Below, piece after piece: positions 9,456 to 18,439 of a stretch of 64,000 nucleotides of DNA. The stretch spans positions 3,844,001-3,908,000 of the forward strand of contig NZ_CP104900.1 of NCBI RefSeq assembly GCF_025449215.1, written 5' to 3'. How positions within the stretch are numbered: the stretch's first letter is position 1; each line of letters begins with the position of its first letter. The DNA comes from Shewanella seohaensis (GTDB lineage: Bacteria; Pseudomonadota; Gammaproteobacteria; Enterobacterales; Shewanellaceae). Both the position numbers and the translations under genes were made by a program. Under the pieces are notes generated by a model. That model was not told where the DNA came from, did no database searches, and saw nothing but the letters and a program-made list of their open reading frames with translations.

Positions 9456-10574
9456 ATGAAATCTACAGCCTCCTTTGCTACACGTATCGTTAATTGGTAC
9501 GACACCCACGGTCGTAAAACCCTCCCTTGGCAGCAAGATAAAACCCCATATCGCGTATGGGTTTCAGAGATTATGCTGCAACAAACTCAGGTAGCGACTG
9601 TTATCCCCTATTACCAGCGTTTTATGGCACGTTTCCCCGATGTGTTAGCCCTCGCTAACGCGCCGGATGATGAAGTACTGCATCATTGGACTGGCCTTGG
9701 TTATTACGCCAGGGCTCGCAATCTACATAAAGCCGCTAAGATGGTTCGCGATCTGTATCAGGGGCAATTTCCAACAGACTTTGAGCAAGTGTTAGCGCTG
9801 CCAGGTATTGGCCGCTCGACAGCAGGTGCAGTGTTATCCCTATCACTTGGGCAACATCATCCAATCCTCGATGGCAATGTTAAACGCGTATTAGCAAGAC
9901 ATGGCGCGATTGCGGGCTGGCCCGGTCAAAAACCTGTGGAAGAACAACTCTGGCAATTAACCGAGCTGTTAACGCCAGAGCAGGATATTCAAAAATATAA
10001 CCAAGCCATGATGGATATTGGTGCCAGCATTTGTACTCGCAGTAAACCCAATTGTGCCGCTTGTCCTGTGGCTGTCGATTGCAAGGCCCAACTTATGGGC
10101 AGGCAAACCGAGTTCCCCGGTAAAAAACCGAAGAAAACTATCCCAGAGAAAGCCGCTTGGATGTTGGTTTTACTCAAAGATAACCAAGTCTTCTTGGCTA
10201 AGCGCCCTCCTGCCGGCATTTGGGGCGGACTCTGGTGCTTCCCCGAATTTAGTACTCAAGCCGCACTCAATGCAGAGCTTGAAACCCAAGGTTATCACGC
10301 CGCACAACTCGAACCATTAATCGGTTTTAGGCATACCTTTAGCCATTTCCATTTAGATATTCAACCCATGCTACTGAATTTGGATAACCAAGCGAATGGC
10401 TACGACAAGCAAACCTTGGGTATGCAGAGCGTGGGCGCAGTCATGGAACAAAACCAGTCTCTCTGGTATAACATCAATCAACCTTCCAAAGTGGGACTCG
10501 CCGCCGCAACAGAGCGCGTGTTAGCCAACTTGGGATCACTCGTAGCTATTGCTAGCAACCTCGACAGTCAGTAA
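9456..10574 (+). CDS. mutY: Adenine DNA glycosylase MutY
   Basis: MutY removes adenine mispaired with 8-oxoguanine. The 372-residue protein shows the catalytic Glu (E38 in SEIMLQQTQ), the helix-hairpin-helix ([12 protein letters not shown]), the catalytic Asp in [11 protein letters not shown], and the 4Fe-4S ligands C-x6-C-x2-C-x5-C ([17 protein letters not shown]). A C-terminal NUDIX-like domain for 8-oxoG recognition begins near residue 230. A GTG at 9414 is in frame, but ATG 9456 matches the family start and lies exactly where the upstream promoter should initiate. yggX follows after 9 bases, as in enterics. Confidence 0.94.
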   Translation: MKSTASFATRIVNWYDTHGRKTLPWQQDKTPYRVWVSEIMLQQTQVATVIPYYQRFMARFPDVLALANAPDDEVLHHWTGLGYYARARNLHKAAKMVRDLYQGQFPTDFEQVLALPGIGRSTAGAVLSLSLGQHHPILDGNVKRVLARHGAIAGWPGQKPVEEQLWQLTELLTPEQDIQKYNQAMMDIGASICTRSKPNCAACPVAVDCKAQLMGRQTEFPGKKPKKTIPEKAAWMLVLLKDNQVFLAKRPPAGIWGGLWCFPEFSTQAALNAELETQGYHAAQLEPLIGFRHTFSHFHLDIQPMLLNLDNQANGYDKQTLGMQSVGAVMEQNQSLWYNINQPSKVGLAAATERVLANLGSLVAIASNLDSQ

Positions 10575-10583
10575 GGAATAATC

Positions 10584-10862
10584 ATGGCGCGTACAGTCAA
10601 TTGCGTATATTTAAACAAAGAAGCCGACGGCCTAGACTTTCAACTGTATCCAGGTGATTTAGGTAAACGTATTTTCGATAACGTCAGTAAAGAAGCTTGG
10701 GGCCTATGGCAGAAAAAGCAGACCATGCTGATTAACGAAAAGAAACTCAACATGATGAATGTTGATGATCGTAAATTTTTGGAAGAACAAATGACCTCTT
10801 TCCTGTTTGAAGGTAAAGACGTGGAAATTGAAGGCTTTGTGCCTGAAAAGGGTCAGGAATAA
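10584..10862 (+). CDS. yggX: YggX, probable Fe(2+)-trafficking protein
   Basis: The 92-residue protein matches the YggX family throughout (start [34 protein letters not shown] in the middle). The single conserved Cys7 is present. Homologues protect iron-sulfur enzymes from oxidative damage and help repair clusters. Co-transcription with mutY, itself an Fe-S enzyme acting on oxidative lesions, fits that role. A ribosome site AAGGAA precedes the ATG. Confidence 0.94.
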   Translation: MARTVNCVYLNKEADGLDFQLYPGDLGKRIFDNVSKEAWGLWQKKQTMLINEKKLNMMNVDDRKFLEEQMTSFLFEGKDVEIEGFVPEKGQE

Positions 10863-10888
10863 GCCTAAGCGCCTATCCAATAGAAAGC

Positions 10889-10917
10889 AAAAAAGCGCCC
10901 AAGGGCGCTTTTTTATT
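10889..10917 (+). terminator. Terminator shared by yggX and convergent yceI
   Basis: Stem AAAAAAGCGCCC / GGGCGCTTTTTT with a 2-4 nt loop, T-rich on both strands. It lies between the convergent genes yggX and yceI. Confidence 0.9.
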
Positions 10918-10948
10918 CGCGGATAAATGCAGCTCAGTAGCGTTAAGC

Positions 10949-11524
10949 TTACTTACGCACGCCTTCTACCACTAAATCTAACTCAACATTGGCAGACGCT
11001 GGACCTAAGTCCATCTTGATGCCGTAATCTTTCATCGCAAACGTGGTCGTACCGGTAAAGCCCGCACGGTATCCGCCCCAAGGATCTTGACCTTCGCCCA
11101 CAGCATGCGCTTGGATTGCCAACGGTTTAGTCACACCGTTTAGCGTGAAGTTACCTGTGATAACCATATCGCCATTGCCTTTGTCTTCAACCGAAGTCGA
11201 AACAAAAGTCGCTTCTGCAAATTTAGCCGTATTCAAAAAATCGTCACTACGGATATGCTTATCACGCTCGGCATGGTTAGAGTCAACGCTTAAGGTGTTC
11301 ACTTTAACATTCACTTTAGCTGCCGTTGGATTTTTAGCGTCGTAGCTGAAATCACCGCTGAAATCGTTAAAACGACCTACGACATAGCTATAACCTAAGT
11401 GACTTACTTTAAAGGTAATAGATGCATGAGCACCTTCGCGGTCAATTACATAATCGGCGGCAGATGCAGCCATTGGAGCGAGTAAAGCCCCACCAATCAA
11501 AGCAGCTAATAGTTGTTTTTTCAT
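10949..11524 (-). CDS. yceI: YceI family periplasmic lipid-binding-like protein
   Basis: The 191-residue protein starts with a signal peptide (cleavage after MAASA near residue 22) and is a single YceI lipocalin-like domain, with [19 protein letters not shown] near the mature start and a [12 protein letters not shown] block. Family members bind isoprenoid or amphiphilic ligands in the periplasm. The gene lies 4 bases after the cytochrome b561 stop, the same pair as E. coli yceJ-yceI, so the two act as one unit. Confidence 0.92.
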   Translation of the reverse strand: MKKQLLAALIGGALLAPMAASAADYVIDREGAHASITFKVSHLGYSYVVGRFNDFSGDFSYDAKNPTAAKVNVKVNTLSVDSNHAERDKHIRSDDFLNTAKFAEATFVSTSVEDKGNGDMVITGNFTLNGVTKPLAIQAHAVGEGQDPWGGYRAGFTGTTTFAMKDYGIKMDLGPASANVELDLVVEGVRK

Positions 11525-11528
11525 TATA

Positions 11529-12080
11529 TTATCCTCGGTTAAATTTAATCATCTTGAGTAGTGTTGAATCTTTATCGATAAAATGGTGCTTTAACGCGCC
11601 TAACGCATGCAGTAAAACCAGAGCTATCAAGCTGTAGGCGGCATATTGATGAATATCCCCCGCGATATCAGCCTGATTTTCAATCAGTGGCGTTAGGCCG
11701 GGTAACTCAAACCAGTCAAACACCATAATTCCACGGCCCTCAGCCGTCGAAATCAAAATACCTGCGGCCATAATCACCAGTAATAAGAAGTAAATCGCGC
11801 CATGGGCAATGTGAGCGCTAATCTTTTCCCATGTTTGGTGATTTTGCTCAGGAGCAGGCTTTGGATTAACCAAACGCCAAACTAAACGAAACAGCGTTAC
11901 CGCCAGCAGCAAAATCCCAACGCTTTTATGCCAATGTGGCGCCGTTTTGTACCATGCACTGTAGTAGGTCAATTCCACCATCCACACACCGACGGCAAAG
12001 AGTCCAATCACCACAACCGCACTTAGCCAATGGCTGGCAATAGCAATAAGTCCATAATTCAACTTAGTATTTCTAAACAT
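11529..12080 (-). CDS. Cytochrome b561 family membrane protein
   Basis: The protein has four membrane helices (for example [20 protein letters not shown] and [18 protein letters not shown]) with His residues positioned as b-type heme ligands: H in ASHW, H in HWHKSVG, HIAHG and [13 protein letters not shown] 12080 gives 183 residues and is preceded by a purine-rich site; an upstream ATG at 12116 would add a poor N-terminus. It is expected to pass electrons from the quinone pool; its partner yceI is in the same operon. The assignment follows from the YceJ-like arrangement. Confidence 0.88.
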   Translation of the reverse strand: MFRNTKLNYGLIAIASHWLSAVVVIGLFAVGVWMVELTYYSAWYKTAPHWHKSVGILLLAVTLFRLVWRLVNPKPAPEQNHQTWEKISAHIAHGAIYFLLLVIMAAGILISTAEGRGIMVFDWFELPGLTPLIENQADIAGDIHQYAAYSLIALVLLHALGALKHHFIDKDSTLLKMIKFNRG

Positions 12081-12121
12081 ATAGCTACCCCACACCTCTG
12101 CACTTAAGTCGCACAATCAAA

Positions 12122-12136
12122 TAATAGTCATTATCA
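12122..12136 (-). promoter_or_regulatory. Candidate Fur box upstream of b561-yceI
   Basis: TAATAGTCATTATCA matches 12 of 14 positions of the 7-1-7 Fur consensus TGATAATnATTATCA. It lies about 45 bases upstream of the b561 start. No footprint is known to me for this site. Confidence 0.4.
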
Positions 12137-12371
12137 TAAAACGAAAAATAAAAACTAAAATCAGTAAAAATCGCTCATATCTTTCTAAAATTCAGAAAGA
12201 TTAACGCTATTATGGTGTTAACGCTGATTGTGGGGCTTAAACGGGTCACTCACGCGGCAGGAAATACAACTTTGAGGCATCAAAAAGGCTCATTCCCAAC
12301 TGGTTTATAGATAAAAAACAGCCAAAGTGCACATTAAACAGTCGAACACATCATTTATCAGGAAAAAGCGC

Positions 12372-12400
12372 TTGCAGAGGATAAACACCCTAGTTAATAT
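12372..12400 (+). promoter_or_regulatory. Promoter of the first tRNA-Phe/Thr operon
   Basis: TTGCAG, a 17-bp spacer and TAATAT precede the GC-bearing start region GCCGCACTTCGAACGA, which is repeated upstream of the second operon. The 12137-12371 interval holds no gene that I can see. Confidence 0.65.
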
Positions 12401-12468
12401 AGCCGCACTTCGAACGAGGCAGCATTAAGTTGTCAGTTTAAAGTAGTCAACTAACGCTTAGTTTAGTT

Positions 12469-12544
12469 GCCCGAATAGCTCAGTCGGTAGAGCAGAGGAT
12501 TGAAAATCCTCGTGTCCCTGGTTCGATTCCGGGTTCGGGCACCA
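12469..12544 (+). tRNA. tRNA-Phe(GAA), copy 1
   Basis: 76 nt with the full cloverleaf: acceptor GCCCGAA / TTCGGGC, D-loop AGCTCAGTCGGTAGAGC, anticodon loop TTGAAAA (anticodon GAA), T-loop GGTTCGATTCC and encoded CCA. Confidence 0.98.
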
Positions 12545-12550
12545 CCATTC

Positions 12551-12626
<76 letters not shown>

Positions 12627-12635
12627 TAAAAAAAC

Positions 12636-12664
12636 AAAAAAGCCACTCACTGAGTGGCTTTTTT
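12636..12664 (+). terminator. Terminator of the first tRNA operon
   Basis: A 14-bp stem AAAAAAGCCACTCA / TGAGTGGCTTTTTT, almost identical to the one after the second operon. Beyond it 12665-12986 holds only a weak terminator-like hairpin (GCCTT/AAGGC then GCTTTTTG near 12934-12954) and no gene. Confidence 0.92.
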
Positions 12665-12986
12665 GTTTCTGGTATTTGGCTGAGTTCAAACTCCTTCGAT
12701 ATTCGATGCAAGTACATTACGACTAACCAGCTATTAATCATTTAAACAGTGCTTAAGTTCGGTTCTTGGGCATGACGTCATATAAACAAAATACTGATTA
12801 ACAGCTTAGTCCTTCGCACTGCGAATATTTAAAATTCCCAGTCATCCACTGCCGTTTTACTCATTTATCCCACAACTAAATCGAATTAACCCATTGATAG
12901 TTCGACCAAGTGAACCATTCGCATCTCTATAAAGCCTTAAATAAGGCGCTTTTTGTTTAATACTTGGTCAGTCGAATTAAAAGGGC

Positions 12987-13015
12987 TTGCACAGTGAAAG
13001 CGAGCACTATATGAT
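12987..13015 (+). promoter_or_regulatory. Promoter of the second tRNA-Phe/Thr operon
   Basis: TTGCAC (12987-12992), a 17-bp spacer and TATGAT (13010-13015), followed by a GC-rich discriminator ACGCGC as seen at growth-rate-controlled stable-RNA promoters. Confidence 0.75.
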
Positions 13016-13085
13016 ACGCGCACTTCGAACGAATGGGGTGTTAAGCACTCGGTTTGAAGTAGTTAACTAGACACTTAGTTTAGTT

Positions 13086-13161
13086 GCCCGAATAGCTCAG
13101 TCGGTAGAGCAGAGGATTGAAAATCCTCGTGTCCCTGGTTCGATTCCGGGTTCGGGCACCA
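13086..13161 (+). tRNA. tRNA-Phe(GAA), copy 2
   Basis: Identical in sequence to the copy at 12469-12544, including the encoded CCA, so the operon has been duplicated in tandem with its leader. Confidence 0.98.
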
Positions 13162-13168
13162 CAATTTA

Positions 13169-13244
<76 letters not shown>

Positions 13245-13252
13245 TAAAAAAC

Positions 13253-13281
13253 AAAAAAGCCACTCAATGAGTGGCTTTTTT
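13253..13281 (+). terminator. Terminator of the second tRNA operon
   Basis: Stem AAAAAAGCCACTCA / TGAGTGGCTTTTTT, the counterpart of the first operon's terminator. Confidence 0.92.
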
Positions 13282-13330
13282 GTATCCGTATTTTGAACCT
13301 GAATTTTGAGTAAAAGTCACTGCATCGACA

Positions 13331-13399
13331 GCCCTGAGCAACTGACTTACTCTCGATAATCACAGTCGTTCCCAAACTCGACTCTTAGTGCTAGCACCA
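13331..13399 (+). pseudogene. Decayed tRNA-Thr copy A
   Basis: The stretch aligns with tRNA-Thr from GAGCAACTGACTT onward and ends with CTCGACTCTTAGTGCTAGCACCA, but the D-arm is deleted, the anticodon arm is scrambled (no TGT loop) and the acceptor no longer pairs. It cannot fold into a tRNA. Confidence 0.8.
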
Positions 13400-13485
13400 T
13401 TAAAAACAACGAAGTCACTCGACGAGTGGCTTTTTTGTATCCGTATTTTGAACCTGAATTTTGAGTAAAAGTCACAGCATCGACA

Positions 13486-13554
13486 GCCCTGAGCAACTGA
13501 CTTACTCTCGATAATCACAGTCGCTCCCAAACTCGACTCTTAGTGCTAGCACCA
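13486..13554 (+). pseudogene. Decayed tRNA-Thr copy B
   Basis: This is the same remnant as copy A shifted by exactly 155 bases, with one visible difference (GTCGCTCCC for GTCGTTCCC), so the decay happened before the duplication. Confidence 0.8.
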
Positions 13555-13609
13555 TTAAAAACAACGAAGCCACTCACTGAGTGGCTTTTGTTTCTGTCAT
13601 TTTGACAAT

Positions 13610-13795
13610 TTACTTTATCTGCTCATGCACTATCGGCCTATCCCCCGCCTGCACTTGATGTTGCAAATGCCGCCAACCATGGGTCAACTCATTAAGCGGT
13701 TCTTTTCGTTCTGGGAACTGTGCAGACAATTTATCAATAATATCAATTTGTTTTTTACACAATAAAGACCAACGGTCAGCATTAGATAAGTACAT
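13610..13795 (-). CDS. Small hypothetical protein (61 residues)
   Basis: The ATG at 13795 is preceded on the minus strand by AAGGAAAACGCC, a good ribosome site. The product is a small, soluble, helix-prone protein (KKQIDIIDKLSAQFPERKE in the middle, WRHLQHQVQ later) without signal peptide or membrane segment. I do not recognise the family. It is convergent with the tRNA-Thr remnants and divergent from the DUF3634 gene. The good start site makes it more likely real than not. Confidence 0.6.
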   Translation of the reverse strand: MYLSNADRWSLLCKKQIDIIDKLSAQFPERKEPLNELTHGWRHLQHQVQAGDRPIVHEQIK

Positions 13796-13948
13796 GGCGT
13801 TTTCCTTAACTGAGGGAGTACATTTCCTTAGTAAAGTAAGACTAGGCCAGAATCATACCTTTGCCAAATTAAAATTGCGTGTTAGCGCACTGTTAAAAGC
13901 CATAACTCCAGAGTATCTTTGTCCTATAAACATAAGAGAGGAGGCATT

Positions 13949-14293
13949 ATGACAGCCACTATTTTAAAGCTCGTTTTTATCGCGATTGGTTTGTTTCTGG
14001 TTTATAAGCTGATCTTTTCAGGTAAGAAGGGACTGACTATTTTTGAAATGCATTTTAAAGATGGCCGCATGACTCAACATAAAGGCAAAATCCCCGAGCG
14101 TTTCGAACGCGAATGTCGCCAGCTGGCCAAAGCGGAAAAGCTGACTTGCACTATTAGAGCAGAAAAAAACTCCGGCGTGCGTCTGCATATTTCTGCCAAT
14201 GTGAATGACAACCTGCAGCAGCGGATCCGTAACCAATTTCCCTTCGAGTATTACGATAAAAAGGCTGTCGACAATAGTCGCCAAGCGGGTTAA
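13949..14293 (+). CDS. DUF3634 family protein, membrane-anchored
   Basis: ATG 13949 is preceded by AGGAGG at 13938-13943, so it is chosen over an in-frame upstream ATG at 13919. The 114-residue product has one N-terminal membrane segment (ILKLVFIAIGLFLVYKLIF) and a basic soluble domain with RFERECRQLAKAEKLTC. This matches DUF3634, a family found in Shewanella and related marine bacteria with no known function. It is a single-gene unit; a hairpin at 14304-14334 follows but lacks a clear T-tract. Confidence 0.75.
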   Translation: MTATILKLVFIAIGLFLVYKLIFSGKKGLTIFEMHFKDGRMTQHKGKIPERFERECRQLAKAEKLTCTIRAEKNSGVRLHISANVNDNLQQRIRNQFPFEYYDKKAVDNSRQAG

Positions 14294-14383
14294 TCCTCTT
14301 GAAGTTCAGCCCTTATTTTTCAGTAAGGGCTGAAAACATCGCACTCTCGCTAGATTAACCCAACGTTAGTATTTAAGCGGGCT

Positions 14384-14593
14384 CTAGAATTTAAACCTAC
14401 TCTTTGGCTCTAGTCGTCCATCCTCACGGGCATCACGAACCCGGCGCTCATTATCCTGCACCATAGGATCGCTTGCTGGTTGATTAGGGTCGACTTGCTC
14501 ATCTGACTGACCTTCAAACTGAAAATCGATATTCGAACAGGCCATTAAAGACAGACTTACGAATACCTGCATTAACATCCAATAATTTTTCAT
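14384..14593 (-). CDS. Small lipoprotein
   Basis: The product of about 69 residues begins with a lipoprotein signal: hydrophobic MLMQVFVSLS followed by lipobox LMAC, with Asn at +3. The mature part is short, charged and low in complexity (DQVDPNQPASDP-like segment, then RRVRDAREDGR). An in-frame ATG at 14605 is an alternative start. It lies 64 bases after the DUF3833 gene in the same direction and may be the last gene of the large operon. No function is known to me. Confidence 0.6.
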   Translation of the reverse strand: MKNYWMLMQVFVSLSLMACSNIDFQFEGQSDEQVDPNQPASDPMVQDNERRVRDAREDGRLEPKSRFKF

Positions 14594-14669
14594 CGACTTA
14601 GCCATGCAGGATTGAAGTGTTTTGTCAGCCTACTGTAATAAACGAAAAATTATTAGTTAGGCTATACCG

Positions 14670-15217
14670 TTAATGCTTTTGGATCACTAAGGTCACTTTG
14701 GCGACAGTGACGCCCCATTTAATAATATCGCTTTGGTTAATAATGGTATTGTCGTTCACTAAGTACATCCAATCATCAAAGTGCACTTGGTATTCATCAC
14801 CATCTACGGGCAGTAGCATATCGTAGCGCCAACGCAGCGCACTGCCGCTCGCCTCCCCTTCCGCGGTACCGATAATATCGTCAGCCGTGCCAGTGTATTG
14901 CCCTTCTCCTTGGGATTGAATGCGCCAAATGCGAGTTTGGGTTTCACCATCATCATAAACAAACCATTCTTTGATGGTGCCTTCCGCCCCCTGCCAACTC
15001 GCCTCCATGGTGACATTAAACCGACGTATCACTTTGCCACTGAAGTTCTCAACAATGCCCGATGCCTTAAGCGGGCCATTAAAGAAGCTTTCTAACACTA
15101 AGGGGGATTAGTATCTCGATAGTCACTCACATCGACGCTGGAGCAGCTCGTCAAAAGACTAGCCATCAACAACCCCAAGATGACAGGCTTACCCCAGTTA
15201 AGCTTTAGCAATCGCAT
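14670..15217 (-). CDS. DUF3833 family lipoprotein (frame broken at 15102-15106)
   Basis: The full gene runs from ATG 15217: a lipoprotein signal (LGLLMASLLTSC) leads to SSVDVSDYRDT, then the frame is lost at a 5-base G/C run (15102-15106). Adding one base joins it to LVLESFFNGPLKASGIVENF, the characteristic start of the DUF3833 domain, giving about 182 residues. The domain has a lipocalin-like beta pattern. Its ATG overlaps the end of the chalcone-isomerase-like gene by 13 bases. These two genes recur together with the Cfa/DUF1365 cluster in related bacteria, which points to a shared role in envelope lipid chemistry. Confidence 0.8.
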
Positions 15218-15777
15218 GATTTTTCTCCTAATAATTGCGCCCTTAAGGTTGGCCGGCTGGTATTGGTCGATAACCAAATCGCCAGAAATGCTTCGGCTAA
15301 TTTGGGATCTTCGATAACGCCAAGTGGCTGACCATTGAAAAAGAACTGACTGCGCTGCACATCGATGAGTTTGAAACTTAAATGATCGCCAGGCACAACA
15401 TTAGGCCAAATCCCCTTAAGTAATTGCAGCCAATTGGCAATTTCATCCTTGGTGTAGCCTAAGTGTCGCCACTGATCTGCCGTCGCCTCTAACAGATCAT
15501 TCGCCTCAATATCACGATAATATTCAATGTCTAATAACTGCGGATAAATCCCGCTCTGGTATTTACCCGTAGTAGTCATCAGCTTGGCTTTATAGACATT
15601 AAACCAGAGCCAATCCATCTCACCTCGGCCAACCTCAACCAGCCCTGAGGCCATAGTATTTTCGATGGCCGCTGGCGTGGCGCTATATCCTGCGACTGGC
15701 AGCATTAATCCACACAGAGCGCCGACATATCGCTTTTTTAACAACATCGCTGACAAGATAGATGAAAGATGAAGCAT
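15205..15777 (-). CDS. Chalcone-isomerase-like exported protein
   Basis: ATG 15777 follows a GGAG site and gives 190 residues; an earlier ATG at 15798 is less likely. An N-terminal signal (GALCGLMLPVAGYSA) is followed by a chalcone-isomerase-like domain: VGRGEMDWLWFNVYKAKLMT, LLDIEYYRDIEANDLL, and LSFKLIDVQRSQFFFNG. Bacterial members of this fold bind fatty acids instead of acting on flavonoids. It is in the middle of the lipid operon, between DUF2878 and DUF3833. Confidence 0.82.
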   Translation of the reverse strand: MLHLSSILSAMLLKKRYVGALCGLMLPVAGYSATPAAIENTMASGLVEVGRGEMDWLWFNVYKAKLMTTTGKYQSGIYPQLLDIEYYRDIEANDLLEATADQWRHLGYTKDEIANWLQLLKGIWPNVVPGDHLSFKLIDVQRSQFFFNGQPLGVIEDPKLAEAFLAIWLSTNTSRPTLRAQLLGEKSCDC

Positions 15778-15831
15778 CAGATTTCTCCAGCAAGACAAGG
15801 ATTAACGACGATATAAACGCGCCTAGATAGT

Positions 15832-16377
15832 TCACCCCATAGACCTATGGCTGCGCGAGAGTTTGATGAAAAGAGGCAGTAACACAGCCCAAATAATTGT
15901 GAGAAACACCGCAGAAACGCCCTCTCCATAGGGAAGGCTCACGGCATGAAATGCGGCCCCAGCCAAGTAGCTAAGGCTGCCGAAGATTGCCCCTAAAATA
16001 GCTTGTAATACAATCGTAAAGGCGCGGATAAGCTTAAGGCTATGCTGCAAACTCACAGCAAAATGCAACCAGAGACACGCCAACCAAGCGGGAAAAACGG
16101 AAAATTCAAATACACCGGCCAACGTAAGCTGGCTATCAACCGCCATACCGAGTAACCCAATCTTAAGCATTGTGCTTAAGTCCCGCGGGATAGCGGCGGC
16201 GCTTTCAACTCGCGGCAGTAATATAAAATGCAGCACTAACAAAGGGATACTCAGTAACAGCGCGCGATTGCCGAACAACACGCCAGTCCACCACACACAC
16301 TGAAAACTCAAGGCGTTATAGAGTATAAAGCCCTGATGCTTTGAGATATTGAGTATGTTTCCCGCCATAGAGGACAT
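15832..16377 (-). CDS. DUF2878 family integral membrane protein
   Basis: The 181-residue protein is almost entirely membrane-embedded, with about five hydrophobic helices (for example ALLLSIPLLVLHFILL and AVFLTIIWAVLLPLFIKL) and charged loops. It matches DUF2878, a family usually found next to Cfa-type methyltransferases and DUF1365 proteins. It follows the cfa-like gene after 12 bases. No biochemical activity is known for the family; ATG 16368 is an alternative start. Confidence 0.78.
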   Translation of the reverse strand: MSSMAGNILNISKHQGFILYNALSFQCVWWTGVLFGNRALLLSIPLLVLHFILLPRVESAAAIPRDLSTMLKIGLLGMAVDSQLTLAGVFEFSVFPAWLACLWLHFAVSLQHSLKLIRAFTIVLQAILGAIFGSLSYLAGAAFHAVSLPYGEGVSAVFLTIIWAVLLPLFIKLSRSHRSMG

Positions 16378-16389
16378 CTCATCACCACC

Positions 16390-17646
16390 TTAGTTACCGC
16401 TCACGGCATTCGGCAAACGGTAGTCTGGGCGCACCGCAACCAAATGCACTGTGCTCGTGGTGCGCTCTAAAAAGCCTCCTTCGCAATAACTTAAGTAAAA
16501 CTTCCACATGCGGATAAAATCGTCGCCATAGCCAAGGGCTTGCACTTGCTCAATGGCGCGGTCGAAATTGTTGTGCCAGTCCCTCAGCGTCTTGGCATAA
16601 TCGAGGCCCATATCATCAATCGACCACACCTGCATATCGGTGCGCTTGGCCAAGTGTCCAACCATTTGGTGAACCGAAGGCAAGCAACCGCCAGGGAAAA
16701 TATATCGCTGAATAAAATCAACACCCTTGCGATAACTGTCGTAACGTTGGTCGGCGATGGTAATAGCCTGCAATAACATGCGGCCATGGGGTTTGAGTAA
16801 GGATTCGAGCTTTTTAAAGAACCCCGGCAGGTACTCATGGCCAACGGCTTCAATCATCTCGATAGACACTAGTCTGTCATAGGTGCCGCCGAGATTACGG
16901 TAATCCTCAGTCAATAAGGTGATGCTATCGCTTAAGCCTTCCCGTTCGACTCGCGCTTTCGCGTAAGCATATTGCGCATCCGAAATCGTTGTGGTCGTCA
17001 CGTGCACGCCATAATGCTTGGCGGCGTAAATGGCTAAGGCGCCCCACCCCGTTCCGATTTCGAGTAAGGTCTGCCCAGGTTGTAGGTCGAGCCGCTCACA
17101 AATGGTTTTCAGTTTATGTAGCTGCGCCTGCTCTAGACTCGCTCCGCTATCGGGATAAAGAGCGCTGGAGTACAACATTTCGCGATCTAAAAACTGCTCA
17201 TACAAGGCATTACCTAAGTCGTAATGGGCCAAGATATTACGTTTAGAACCCTGCTGTGAGTTGCGATTCAGCAAGTGTTTCATACGGTTAACCGATCCAG
17301 TCAGCCAACCGAATTTCGCTTCAATCTTATCGAGCAAGGGCAGATTGCGGGCAAACAGCTGCACCACCTTAGTGAGATCCGGGCTAGTCCAATGACCTTG
17401 GATATAGCTTTCACCGGCGCCAATGGAGCCCGAAAACATCGCTTGGCGATAGAAGCTCGGATGCTTCACCACCAGGGTGGCATGTAAATCACTGTGATGC
17501 TCACCAAAGCGATAGCTCTTGTCGCCCTCCACTAAGGTTAAACAGCCATGAGGGAGATTTTCTAATGCTTTAAGCAGTAGCTTACGGGCCAGACTGTCAG
17601 GCAATTTTGCCGTAATAACAGAAGATTGCGATGCAGTGTTTTCCAT
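16390..17646 (-). CDS. cfa: Cyclopropane-fatty-acyl-phospholipid synthase family SAM methyltransferase
   Basis: ATG 17646 is preceded by GGAG and gives 418 residues; an ORF continuing 11 codons upstream overlaps DUF1365. The SAM-binding motif LLEIGTGWGALA is present, with the family blocks YDLGNALYEQFLD, SAYPD-like YSSALYPDSG, and the C-terminal WKFYLSYCEGGFLERT. Family members transfer a methyl(ene) group to double bonds of phospholipid acyl chains. Whether this one makes cyclopropane, methyl-branched or furan-type fatty acids cannot be read from sequence. Neighbouring FAD and SDR genes suggest further oxidation or reduction of the product. Confidence 0.9.
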   Translation of the reverse strand: MENTASQSSVITAKLPDSLARKLLLKALENLPHGCLTLVEGDKSYRFGEHHSDLHATLVVKHPSFYRQAMFSGSIGAGESYIQGHWTSPDLTKVVQLFARNLPLLDKIEAKFGWLTGSVNRMKHLLNRNSQQGSKRNILAHYDLGNALYEQFLDREMLYSSALYPDSGASLEQAQLHKLKTICERLDLQPGQTLLEIGTGWGALAIYAAKHYGVHVTTTTISDAQYAYAKARVEREGLSDSITLLTEDYRNLGGTYDRLVSIEMIEAVGHEYLPGFFKKLESLLKPHGRMLLQAITIADQRYDSYRKGVDFIQRYIFPGGCLPSVHQMVGHLAKRTDMQVWSIDDMGLDYAKTLRDWHNNFDRAIEQVQALGYGDDFIRMWKFYLSYCEGGFLERTTSTVHLVAVRPDYRLPNAVSGN

Positions 17647-17647
17647 C

Positions 17648-18439
17648 TTATTTCTCCACTTGGACTGGATGTGGCACAAAAGGTACGCGCTTAAAGAACA
17701 GCTTTAACGCCTGCCAATAAATTCCACCGAAGATTTTCAGCGTCATAAATGGAAAGCGAAACAACAAGGCGCGAAGGGATTGAGCATTGATAGCTTGGCG
17801 AGTCATCGACAGGCTGGCATTGAACAAACGCTTACCCGTCTGATTAGGTAGATTCTCGATGCCAATGTTTAAGCGTTCAGCGGGCGGTTCAACATGCCAT
17901 TGGTAGCGCATATCAAGGTTCATAAAAGGCGAAACGTGAAACACTTTATCCGTAGTTTTAGGGGTGAATAAATCCACTAAATAACAGTGACGTTGGTCCC
18001 ACGGGGTGTTACTCACTTCGGCAAGCATATATAGAGGCTGTTGTGCTTGATAACAAAAGTAAAAATTCACTGGGCTGAAGTACACGCCAAAGTGGCGAAT
18101 CTGCCCAACAAACAACACTCTGTCGCAAGGCTGGTGACCGCCTAACTCAGCAACTTGCTCAAACACCCGCTGCTTAAGGGCATAGCTGCTTGGCTCGTTT
18201 ATCTCAAGCTGCCGACTCTGGTTATCCCTTGTCGTAAAAGTACAAAGGTAATCCTTGGGATTAAATCTGAGTAGCGCGCGCCGCTGACTGGCGAAACTGC
18301 GCCCCATGGCACTGATACTATCGACCTCGTCTAAATCAATCGCCAGCAACGCCATTTGGTAGCTAAAGTGATGTTTTACTGGCGTATAGCGACTATGGGT
18401 CACGCTGCCGTAGTAAATACCGCTATTGAGCTCACTCAT
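17648..18439 (-). CDS. DUF1365 family protein
   Basis: ATG 18439 overlaps the FAD oxidoreductase stop as ATGA; the protein has 263 residues. It carries the DUF1365 hallmarks [17 protein letters not shown] at the start, FYFCYQ, and the block [17 protein letters not shown]. The family almost always accompanies a Cfa-like methyltransferase and an FAD-dependent amine-oxidase-like protein, exactly as here, but its chemistry is unproved. It ends one base before the cfa ATG. Confidence 0.88.
   Translation of the reverse strand: MSELNSGIYYGSVTHSRYTPVKHHFSYQMALLAIDLDEVDSISAMGRSFASQRRALLRFNPKDYLCTFTTRDNQSRQLEINEPSSYALKQRVFEQVAELGGHQPCDRVLFVGQIRHFGVYFSPVNFYFCYQAQQPLYMLAEVSNTPWDQRHCYLVDLFTPKTTDKVFHVSPFMNLDMRYQWHVEPPAERLNIGIENLPNQTGKRLFNASLSMTRQAINAQSLRALLFRFPFMTLKIFGGIYWQALKLFFKRVPFVPHPVQVEK

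Larger units (their letters stand above)
13282..13591 (+). repeat. Two tandem copies of a 155-bp unit, each a tRNA-Thr remnant plus terminator
   Basis: The unit starting GTATCCGTATTTTGAACC at 13282 is repeated at 13437 with only a few differences. Each unit contains a degraded tRNA-Thr 3' portion and a copy of the tRNA-operon terminator hairpin (GTCACTCGACGAGTGGCTTTTTT or GCCACTCACTGAGTGGC), showing that the unit derives from the end of the tRNA operon. Confidence 0.85.
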
